From positions 1 through 51,406 of the forward strand of contig SFOB01000019.1 in the NCBI GenBank assembly GCA_004554075.1: a DNA stretch of 51,406 bases. Reading direction: 5' to 3'. Below are positions 31,985 through 38,551 of the stretch, piece by piece. The notes beneath the pieces were generated by a model. The model saw only the letters and a program-made list of their open reading frames with translations, was not told the DNA's origin and made no database searches. This DNA is from Treponema sp. (GTDB lineage: Bacteria; Spirochaetota; Spirochaetia; Treponematales; Treponemataceae). Numbering within the stretch: position 1 is the stretch's first letter; each line of letters begins with the position of its first letter. Both the position numbers and the translations under genes were made by a program.

Positions 31985-31998
31985 AAATACTAGTATTT
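31985..31998. promoter_or_regulatory. Perfect 14-bp palindrome upstream of the cluster promoter
   Basis: AAATACTAGTATTT is self-complementary. It lies about 25-40 bases upstream of the candidate -35, where an activator could bind. No regulator gene is adjacent. Confidence 0.4.
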
Positions 31999-32002
31999 TA
32001 GT

Positions 32003-32048
32003 TAAAAAAAAAGCCAAAAAATTAGCCCGCAGGATACTACCTGCGGGC
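32003..32048 (-). terminator. Terminator of the padR-pspC operon
   Basis: GCCCGCAGG (32025-32033) pairs perfectly with CCTGCGGGC (32040-32048). On the minus strand two T tracts follow. Confidence 0.88.
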
Positions 32049-32054
32049 CTGGAA

Positions 32055-32399
32055 TTACTTTTCTTCACTCTTGAAATAGCTGTCGAAATCTTCATCTGAA
32101 TGCAGCTTACTGTCATTTTCTGCAGCAGCTTTTCGGGAGCTTGTTTTTTTCTCCTCTTCCGGATCTATATTTGCGCTTTTGAGGTTTTCTGTATCATCCT
32201 CAGAAAAATCCTCATCATCATAAGGCATTGCAACGCACATAATAAGGTAAACAAGAATACCAATACCTTTTACAAGACAAAGAACGCCTGCAATTATACG
32301 TACAATTGTCGGATCCATATTAAGGTATTCTGCAAGTCCACCGCAGACACCACCAATCATCTTATTTTTTCTTGATTTATAAAGCTTCTTTTTGCTCAT
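32055..32399 (-). CDS. PspC domain protein
   Basis: A 114-residue protein. I begin it at MSKKKLYKSRKNK (32399), with AGGAG seven bases upstream; the earlier frame start lies in the preceding gene. The PspC domain is seen in MIGGVCGGLAEYLNMDPTIV and the following hydrophobic helix (GVLCLVKGIGILVYLIMCVAMP). The tail is acidic and unstructured. PspC proteins bind membranes and respond to envelope stress. It is the last gene of the padR operon. Confidence 0.9.
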   Translation of the reverse strand: MSKKKLYKSRKNKMIGGVCGGLAEYLNMDPTIVRIIAGVLCLVKGIGILVYLIMCVAMPYDDEDFSEDDTENLKSANIDPEEEKKTSSRKAAAENDSKLHSDEDFDSYFKSEEK

Positions 32400-32409
32400 T
32401 TCTTCACTC

Positions 32410-33345
32410 CTATTGGTCAATTTTGATTGTTACAGAACCCATTCCGCAATTTACAGAAAAATGGTTCTCCAGCTTCTGATTATTGTAAATCTGGCATACT
32501 CCGCTCTTCTTTTCATCATTAAAGCGGAAGTCGCCAAGACCAACCTTTGCATCATAAGAATATGTTTTAGGGTCGCCTTTAAGATAAAGTCTTACACTTC
32601 CCATGCCGCAGTCAAGATTTATATTGCCTGTAATGCTTCCCTTGTATTCCAGATTTCCCATTCCGCAGCGAACATTGATTTTTCCGCCAAAAATACCGTC
32701 CAGAACAAGGTTACCGGCATCTACGCTTACGCTTCCAGACTGGCAGGAAAGGGATATTTTTCTTGAAACAAGCTTACCTGCCCCTACTGAAATGCGAAGC
32801 TTTTCTACCGAAGCATTTTTTGGCACTGTAACCAGGATACGTGGAACAATGCGGCTGCGGCGGTTATGGCTCCAGAAATTCAAATTAAAACGGCGGTTAT
32901 TACTTACAACAAGAGTTCCTTCCTTATTAAGGTAGCAGTTGATGCACTCTTCCTGAAGTCCACGGGTTTCAATACTGTATTTATCCCCTTCTATCAAGGC
33001 AACTTCTGCAGCACCAAAATCCATAGAAAGATTCACTACTTTATTTTTTGCAAACTCAAAATAAAGGGCGTCTATACTGCGGTTTCCAGAGCCTGCATTA
33101 TCTGAAGAATCATCTTCACCAGAATCCCCTTCTCCGGATTTTTTTGTATCAACAAGCGCATTTGCAAACTTTTCGATGATTGTTTTTGCAAGTTCTTCAG
33201 GAGTTCCAAGTTCACGCATTACCTTTTCATCATCATCAGCTTCGTCAAAATAATCAGAATAATACTGAATTGCTTCTGCCTGCTCATCACTTGAGAGAGA
33301 CATAATGCTTGATTTCAGTTCATTTAAATATTCTTCTCTAGTCAT
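32410..33345 (-). CDS. HAAS-domain protein with DUF4097 beta-helix
   Basis: A 311-residue protein. Residues 1-65 are a HAAS/DUF1700-like helical domain (MTREEYLNELKSSIMSLSSD, YYSDYFDEADDDEKVMRELG). The remainder from about 95 is a repetitive beta domain of the DUF4097 type, with repeats ending in CGMGNLEYKGSI, CGMGSVRLYLKG and CGMGSVTIKIDQ. Cytoplasmic HAAS domains are known as partners of PadR regulators, and this gene lies directly between padR and pspC. GGAGG precedes the start. Confidence 0.85.
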   Translation of the reverse strand: MTREEYLNELKSSIMSLSSDEQAEAIQYYSDYFDEADDDEKVMRELGTPEELAKTIIEKFANALVDTKKSGEGDSGEDDSSDNAGSGNRSIDALYFEFAKNKVVNLSMDFGAAEVALIEGDKYSIETRGLQEECINCYLNKEGTLVVSNNRRFNLNFWSHNRRSRIVPRILVTVPKNASVEKLRISVGAGKLVSRKISLSCQSGSVSVDAGNLVLDGIFGGKINVRCGMGNLEYKGSITGNINLDCGMGSVRLYLKGDPKTYSYDAKVGLGDFRFNDEKKSGVCQIYNNQKLENHFSVNCGMGSVTIKIDQ

Positions 33346-33361
33346 TTATTCCTCCGAATTA

Positions 33362-33676
33362 CTATTCGTGTTTTCCCATCAGGATATCATCTACCCCGTT
33401 TCTAAAAAGTACCCACTCTGAGCGGTACTTATCCAGCAGAATCATACCATTTGAAGTTATCTTATAGTATCTTCTGTTTCTACCCTGAAACTCCATATCG
33501 TAAGTTTCAAGGTAACCGTCCTTCTGGAGTCTCCTGAGCACCGGATAAAGGGTACTTTCGGAAACATCCATAATTTTACGGACATCCTGCGTAATCTTGT
33601 AGCCATAGGTTCCTTCAAGGCTTACAACAGCCAGAACCACAGCATCAAGCAAGGCAGAACCCGCGGTAAAAACCAT
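33362..33676 (-). CDS. PadR-family transcriptional regulator
   Basis: A 104-residue winged helix protein: GTYGYKITQDVRKIMDVSES is the helix-turn-helix and TLYPVLRRLQKDGYLETYD the wing region, classic for PadR. It lacks the long C-terminal helix domain of the larger PadR class (subfamily 2). GGAGG precedes the ATG. It heads the operon and probably represses it through the palindrome that overlaps its own promoter, with HAAS as a modulating partner (inference). Confidence 0.93.
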   Translation of the reverse strand: MVFTAGSALLDAVVLAVVSLEGTYGYKITQDVRKIMDVSESTLYPVLRRLQKDGYLETYDMEFQGRNRRYYKITSNGMILLDKYRSEWVLFRNGVDDILMGKHE

Positions 33677-33715
33677 AGAATCCTCCTTCGCTTTTTATAA
33701 TATTGTTTAGATATC

Positions 33716-33755
33716 TATATTATATAATATATAATATTACATAATAAAAAGTCAA
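33716..33755 (-). promoter_or_regulatory. padR promoter with overlapping palindrome
   Basis: Minus strand TTGACT (33755-33750), 18 bases, TATATT. The -10 forms the first part of a perfect 16-bp palindrome TATATTATATAATATA (33716-33731). A protein on it would block polymerase, consistent with autorepression. Confidence 0.55.
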
Positions 33756-33764
33756 GAAAAATCG

Positions 33765-33800
33765 AAAAAAAAAAAATGACAGACTGCACAAAGCAATCTG
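33765..33800 (-). terminator. Terminator of the oad operon
   Basis: CAGACTGC (33780-33787) pairs with GCAATCTG (33793-33800), one wobble. On the minus strand an 11-12 base T tract follows. Confidence 0.85.
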
Positions 33801-33836
33801 CCATAAATCTTTAGATATGGATTACTTTATAAGAAC

Positions 33837-35288
33837 TTACATTCCGTAAGTAGAGATGAATACACCGGCAGCGATAGCTGTTCCGATTACACCTGCTACG
33901 TTTGGTCCCATTGCATGCATCAAAAGGAAGTTTGTTGGATCTTCTGCCATACCAACCTTGTTTGCAACGCGGGCTGCCATTGGAACAGCTGATACACCAG
34001 CTGAACCGATGAGCGGATTAATCTTCTCTTTAAGGAAGAGGTTCATAATCTTAGCCATTACAAGTCCACCAGCGGTAGCAATTGCAAAGGCAAGAAGACC
34101 AAGAACGATAATACCAAGTGAGTTAGCGTGCATGATCTTTTCTGGAGTCATCTGAGAACCTACACCAAGAGAAAGAAGAATAGAAACGATGTTCATAAGT
34201 TCGTTCTCTACAGTCTTGGAAAGGCGCTGTACAATTCCAACTTCCTTAATAAAGTTACCAAATGCAAGCATACCAATAAGTGGAGCTGCAGGAGGAAGAA
34301 GAAGGATTGTTACAACAAGCAGAAGCAATGGGAACAATACCTTTTCTGTCTTAGAAACAGGACGAAGCTGTTTCATCTTAATCTGGCGTTCTTTCTTTGT
34401 AGTAAGAAGCTTCATGATAGGTGGCTGAATCATTGGAACAAGAGCCATGTATGAGTAGGCAGCAACCGCAATAACAGCCATCAGGTTTGGAGCAAGCTTA
34501 CCAGATACGTAAATAGAAGTAGGACCATCTGCACCACCGATAATAGCGATAGCACAAGCTTCCTTCAAATTATATTCAACTTCCGGAATATAGTTCATTG
34601 CAGCAACACCAAAGAGTGTAGCAAAAACACCAAGCTGTGCGGCACCACCAAGCAAGGCCATCTTAGGGTTAGCGATAAGAGGACCGAAGTCTGTCATAGC
34701 ACCAATTCCCATAAAGATAAGCATTGGGAAGAACTCGTTTCCAACACCTGCATTGTAGATGATGTGAAGCATACCATCAGGAGCATCACCCATTCCGGCA
34801 CCCGGAATATTTACAAGAATAGTTCCGAATCCGATTGGAATAAGAAGTAATGGTTCAAAGCCCTTTACAACTGCAAGGTAAACAATAAGGAAGCCGATAG
34901 CAAGCATAATAAGTCTCTGCCAGCCCTTTACAGGATGAGCAGCTAAGTCTGCTGCGGCCTGTGCAGCCTGTTCTTCCTTTGCAAGTTCAATAGCTTCTTT
35001 AGATGCCTTTTCCTCTGCAATTTCTTCTGCAGTAGGAGTATGAATCATCTTATAGATACCTGTATTCTTTCCAACATTCTTAAAGAATGATGAAACAGAA
35101 ATAGGTTTAATATTCTCAGAACCTTTGATAATTGCTGAAGATGTTGAAGTCTTTCCAGCAGCAGAAGAGCTTGATTTACCAGAAGCTCCACAGCCTGCAA
35201 AAGAAAGCACAACAGCAATCAGACAGATTACAGTTGTAATTCTAAGGTACTTGAATTTATCATTTTTTTTGTTCAATTCTGTTTCCAT
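33837..35288 (-). CDS. oadB: Na+-pumping decarboxylase beta subunit (OadB)
   Basis: A 483-residue membrane protein. From about residue 125 it is the OadB/GcdB/MmdB core, with the ion-path motifs GADGPTSIYVSGKLAP and GSAGVSAVPMAARVANKVG and the C-terminal NFLLMHAMGPNVAGVIGTAI. It couples decarboxylation of biotin-bound CO2 to sodium export. The first 120 residues are extra: a hydrophobic helix ends in SFAGC (Cys33), which looks like a lipobox, followed by a Ser/Ala-rich, then charged, linker. The start codon overlaps the stop of oadA by one base. Confidence 0.95.
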   Translation of the reverse strand: METELNKKNDKFKYLRITTVICLIAVVLSFAGCGASGKSSSSAAGKTSTSSAIIKGSENIKPISVSSFFKNVGKNTGIYKMIHTPTAEEIAEEKASKEAIELAKEEQAAQAAADLAAHPVKGWQRLIMLAIGFLIVYLAVVKGFEPLLLIPIGFGTILVNIPGAGMGDAPDGMLHIIYNAGVGNEFFPMLIFMGIGAMTDFGPLIANPKMALLGGAAQLGVFATLFGVAAMNYIPEVEYNLKEACAIAIIGGADGPTSIYVSGKLAPNLMAVIAVAAYSYMALVPMIQPPIMKLLTTKKERQIKMKQLRPVSKTEKVLFPLLLLVVTILLLPPAAPLIGMLAFGNFIKEVGIVQRLSKTVENELMNIVSILLSLGVGSQMTPEKIMHANSLGIIVLGLLAFAIATAGGLVMAKIMNLFLKEKINPLIGSAGVSAVPMAARVANKVGMAEDPTNFLLMHAMGPNVAGVIGTAIAAGVFISTYGM

Positions 35289-37396
35289 TACTGTACCTCA
35301 GCGAGTGTAGCACCCTGTGCAATCTGACTGCCAGTTGCAGCGATAAAGTGAATCTTACCAGCAGCCCCTGCCTTAATTTCCAATTCCATCTTCATTGATT
35401 CGATGATGATTACTGTTGTATCAGGAGTAACCGAAGCACCTTCGCTAACTGCATAGCGGAGCAAAGTTCCGGCAACAGGAGCTGCAACCGGCTTTCCACC
35501 GGCAGCGGCCGCAGGAGCTGGAGCTGGAGCTGGCTGAGCAGGTGCGGCAGCAGGCTGTGGAGCTGGTGCTACAGGAGCAGCAGCAACAGGTGCACCACCG
35601 AGGTTAGCCAGAGTCTGGCCCTGTGCAATCTGAGTTCCTGGCTGTACAACAAAGCTGATCTTTCCGTCAGCAGGAGCCTTAACTTCGAGTTCCATCTTCA
35701 TAGATTCAATAATAATTACTGTATCACCCTTCTTAACCTGAGCGCCTTCGCTAACTGCATAGCGGAGAAGTGTTCCTGCAACTGGTGAAGGAACTGGAGT
35801 ACCACCAGATACTGCAGCAGCAGGTGCACTTGCAGCAGGAGCGGCAGCGGCTGCAGGAGCAGCGCCGGCAGCACCGAATGTTACATTATAAGCTGTACCG
35901 TTTACATTTACGCTCATGCTGTCGCCAGCAGGGCCTGTTGTAACATTGTAAGCTGTACCATTAACGTTGATTGTATATGAGCCGCCCTTATTTTCTTTAG
36001 CGGCAGCAGCAGGAGCTTCTTTCTTAGCAAATGTAGCGGCTGCATCAACTGGACCCTTAGAGCGTTCTGCAAAGAACTTAGGAGCAACATTAGGGAACAT
36101 AGCGTATGTGAGAACGTCTTCATCTGAACCGTCACCACCAGCCTTCTTAGACTCTTCAACCATTTTGTCCCATTCAGGTTCAATAAGGTCAGCAGGACGG
36201 CATGTAACAACTGCATCCATATGATTCTGCTCAAGAGCCTTCTTAACAAGTTCTGGATCTGCATCAGTTGGGAGTTTACCGAACTTACCAGTAATCAAGT
36301 TACGGAAGTCCTGAGTCATTACTTTATATGGTCCCATAAGAACGTTCATAACAGCCTGTGTACCAACAATCTGAGATGTTGGAGTTACAAGTGGAACGTA
36401 ACCTGCAGCCTTGTGAACCTTTGGAAGTTCAGCAAGAACGGCGTCCATCTTATCGCCTGCGTTCTGCTGTTTGAGCTGAGATTCGAGGTTAGAAAGCATA
36501 CCGCCCGGTACCTGAGAAAGAAGAATACGTGTATCAGCACCGAGGAATGCAGATTCAAGAGATGAATAGTGCTTGCGAACTTCGCGGAAGTAAGCAGCAA
36601 TCTCAAGAAGAAGCTTTGTATCAAGGCCGGTATCCATATCTGTGCCCTTGAGCATTTCTACTACAGTCTCTGTTGGAGAGTGAGAAGTACCCATAGACAT
36701 AGAAGAAATTGCTGTATCAAGCCAGTCTGCACCAGCTTCTGCAGATTTCAAAAGTGTTGCAACAGAAAGACCTGTTGTAGCGTGTGAGTGGATTTCTACA
36801 GGAAGATCAACCTTTGCCTTGATTTTCTGTACGAGGTCATAAGCCTCATATGGTTTAAGAAGACCAGACATATCCTTAATACAGATAGAATCTGCACCAA
36901 AGTCTGCATAAGTCTTAGCAAGTTCTGCATATTTTTCGTTTGTGTGGAATGGAGTTACGGCATAAGAAATAGCCATCTGAACATCAACTCCAGACTTTTT
37001 AGCTGCCTTTGTAGCACATTCCATGTTACGTGGATCGTTACAAGCATCGAAAATACGGAAACATCCGATACCGTTCTTTGCAGCAGTTTCAACGAACTTC
37101 TCTACTACATCATCAGCATAGTGCTTGTAACCAAGAAGATTCTGAGCACGAAGAAGCATCATGATTTTTGTATCAGGCATTGCAGCATGAAGTTTGCGAA
37201 GACGATCCCATGGATCTTCGTTCAGGAAGCGGATACAAGAGTCATAAGTTGCTCCACCCCATCCTTCAACATATTTGTAACCAACTTTATTAAGCTTGTC
37301 ACAGATTGGCAGCATATCTGCTGTTGTCATACGTGTTGCGTGAAGACTCTGATGAGCATCACGAATTGCAAGTTCAGTAATTCCTACTTTAGCCAT
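35288..37396 (-). CDS. oadA: Decarboxylase alpha subunit with two biotinyl domains (OadA)
   Basis: A 702-residue protein, about 100 longer than usual OadA. The carboxyltransferase barrel holds IRDAHQSLHATRMTTADM near residue 10 (metal Asp), CIKDMSGLLKPYEAYD and VEIHSHATTGLSV. After residue 480 there are two NVNGTAYNVT repeats, then two complete biotinyl domains, each with ESMKMELE (biotin lysines 567 and 669), joined by an Ala/Pro-rich linker. The reaction is transfer of CO2 from oxaloacetate or a similar acid to biotin; the beta subunit then releases it and pumps Na+. The order oadG-oadA-oadB is a normal operon. Substrate specificity is not proven here. Confidence 0.96.
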   Translation of the reverse strand: MAKVGITELAIRDAHQSLHATRMTTADMLPICDKLNKVGYKYVEGWGGATYDSCIRFLNEDPWDRLRKLHAAMPDTKIMMLLRAQNLLGYKHYADDVVEKFVETAAKNGIGCFRIFDACNDPRNMECATKAAKKSGVDVQMAISYAVTPFHTNEKYAELAKTYADFGADSICIKDMSGLLKPYEAYDLVQKIKAKVDLPVEIHSHATTGLSVATLLKSAEAGADWLDTAISSMSMGTSHSPTETVVEMLKGTDMDTGLDTKLLLEIAAYFREVRKHYSSLESAFLGADTRILLSQVPGGMLSNLESQLKQQNAGDKMDAVLAELPKVHKAAGYVPLVTPTSQIVGTQAVMNVLMGPYKVMTQDFRNLITGKFGKLPTDADPELVKKALEQNHMDAVVTCRPADLIEPEWDKMVEESKKAGGDGSDEDVLTYAMFPNVAPKFFAERSKGPVDAAATFAKKEAPAAAAKENKGGSYTINVNGTAYNVTTGPAGDSMSVNVNGTAYNVTFGAAGAAPAAAAAPAASAPAAAVSGGTPVPSPVAGTLLRYAVSEGAQVKKGDTVIIIESMKMELEVKAPADGKISFVVQPGTQIAQGQTLANLGGAPVAAAPVAPAPQPAAAPAQPAPAPAPAAAAGGKPVAAPVAGTLLRYAVSEGASVTPDTTVIIIESMKMELEIKAGAAGKIHFIAATGSQIAQGATLAEVQ

Positions 37397-37433
37397 ATTT
37401 ATTTCCCTTTATCTTTAATATATAGAAGATTAT

Positions 37434-37688
37434 TTACGAATTTAACGCTTTATCGTGAACCGCAGCAGCGATTGCAGCAATAACAGCACCATCATTTCCG
37501 GCAGCCGAAGCAGCAGGAGCAGAAGCCACAGGTGTTTTAGCAGGTTCTTCCTTATCAAGCTTAAATGCATGAATTACAGCTTTCATAATTGTCATGCAGA
37601 TAATCAAAATAATGATGAAACTGAATACAACACACATACCAAGCGCAGTCAAAAGTCCGCTCTGACCAAGCATTTCAGTGATTGTCAT
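37434..37688 (-). CDS. oadG: Na+-pumping decarboxylase gamma subunit (OadG)
   Basis: An 84-residue small subunit with one membrane helix (residues 12-34, ALGMCVVFSFIIILIICMTI) and an Ala-rich soluble tail that in other OadG proteins touches the alpha subunit. AGGA lies seven bases upstream of the ATG. It is the first gene of the operon. The 5' leader is about 77 bases and contains two hairpins. Confidence 0.88.
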   Translation of the reverse strand: MTITEMLGQSGLLTALGMCVVFSFIIILIICMTIMKAVIHAFKLDKEEPAKTPVASAPAASAAGNDGAVIAAIAAAVHDKALNS

Positions 37689-37691
37689 ATA

Positions 37692-37764
37692 TCTATCCTC
37701 ATTTTTCCCGGCACTCGCCGGTCAAGTTTTTCAAAAAAAATCGAAACATTCGCCCGATTTTAAT
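37692..37764 (-). promoter_or_regulatory. Structured leader of the oad operon
   Basis: On the minus strand the leader has AAATCG and CGATTT arms followed by eight T residues (terminator-like, 37733-37760), then a second stem CCGGC-GAGT-GCCGG (near 37709-37722) before the ribosome site. An attenuation role is possible; both stems are short. Confidence 0.35.
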
Positions 37765-37771
37765 ACATGAG

Positions 37772-37800
37772 ATTATAGTGAAAGAGGGGTAAAAGTTCAA
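37772..37800 (-). promoter_or_regulatory. Candidate promoter of the oad operon
   Basis: Minus strand TTGAAC (37800-37795), 17 bases, TATAAT (37777-37772). It abuts the divergent promoter that starts at 37801. Confidence 0.6.
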
Positions 37801-37829
37801 TTCACAGAAAACGATTTCTGTGTTAGAAT
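37801..37829 (+). promoter_or_regulatory. Promoter with embedded palindrome for the 37861 gene
   Basis: TTCACA (37801-37806), 17 bases, TAGAAT (37824-37829). The spacer is filled by CACAGAAA-ACGA-TTTCTGTG (37803-37822), a perfect 8-bp inverted repeat, a candidate repressor site. Confidence 0.55.
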
Positions 37830-37860
37830 AAAAAAAAGTTTCTTAGGGAGCACATTAAAA

Positions 37861-38544
37861 ATGACAATTACTAACTGGATTCTTTTCAGCATTCTTGCTG
37901 TTAATCTGATTGTTTTAGTTACTTCATATATCTTTAAAAAAATCGTAATACAGAAAATCAGCGAATGTCTGATAATTCCTATTCTTGGTATATTTACGGT
38001 TTTAGTCTTGCGAAATTATCTGCCAGATTCATTACATTTAATAAAAGTAACCGTTATAGCCCTCTCTCTAGCCACAATTTCTACAATATTTTTGTCATTT
38101 GAAAAAATCAGAGTCCTTCGTGTTTCTGGCCGTATTCTTATACTTGCCAACACCATCTGCTGGATTACTTTATACAGAATTGTCTTTTTTATTCACCAGG
38201 TACCACTCTGGCTGATTATTCTTATGACATGTATTTATCTTGCAGGAACAATAACAGCAATTATTCTTTCCGGTAAGCAGGAAATCAAATTTTATGTACT
38301 TTTTGCCTTCAGCTTTGCACTTTCCGCTTACCTGCATTTCTGCAGTCTGGTTTTCCTCTGCTATGAAACAACAAAAAGTTCAATTCTGCTCTTTACAGGC
38401 ACCACTGCTTTTGCTGCCCTTACAGCCTTCCATTTTATAAATCAGGCAAAGTTAAAGTTTAAGCATGCAGGAATCATCAGATACTCTCTTCTGGTTACCT
38501 CACAAATACTTATAGCTGTTTCAAATATTCTGATGATTAAATAA
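37861..38544 (+). CDS. Small multi-pass membrane protein of unknown function
   Basis: A 227-residue very hydrophobic protein with about seven or eight predicted membrane helices and few charged residues. GGGAG (37846-37850) lies ten bases before the ATG. The overall length and layout recall the YhhN/TMEM86 lysoplasmalogenase family, but I cannot see a decisive motif, so I leave it unnamed. It has its own promoter, divergent from oad, and converges with the 7TM signalling gene, with only seven bases between stop codons and no terminator there. Confidence 0.7.
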   Translation: MTITNWILFSILAVNLIVLVTSYIFKKIVIQKISECLIIPILGIFTVLVLRNYLPDSLHLIKVTVIALSLATISTIFLSFEKIRVLRVSGRILILANTICWITLYRIVFFIHQVPLWLIILMTCIYLAGTITAIILSGKQEIKFYVLFAFSFALSAYLHFCSLVFLCYETTKSSILLFTGTTAFAALTAFHFINQAKLKFKHAGIIRYSLLVTSQILIAVSNILMIK

Positions 38545-38551
38545 AAGGCTT

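Noticed and set aside
36788..37483. Plus-strand 231-codon frame opposite oadA
   Set aside because: It is antisense to a strongly conserved carboxyltransferase; Cys/Ser/Ile-rich shadow translation without family features.
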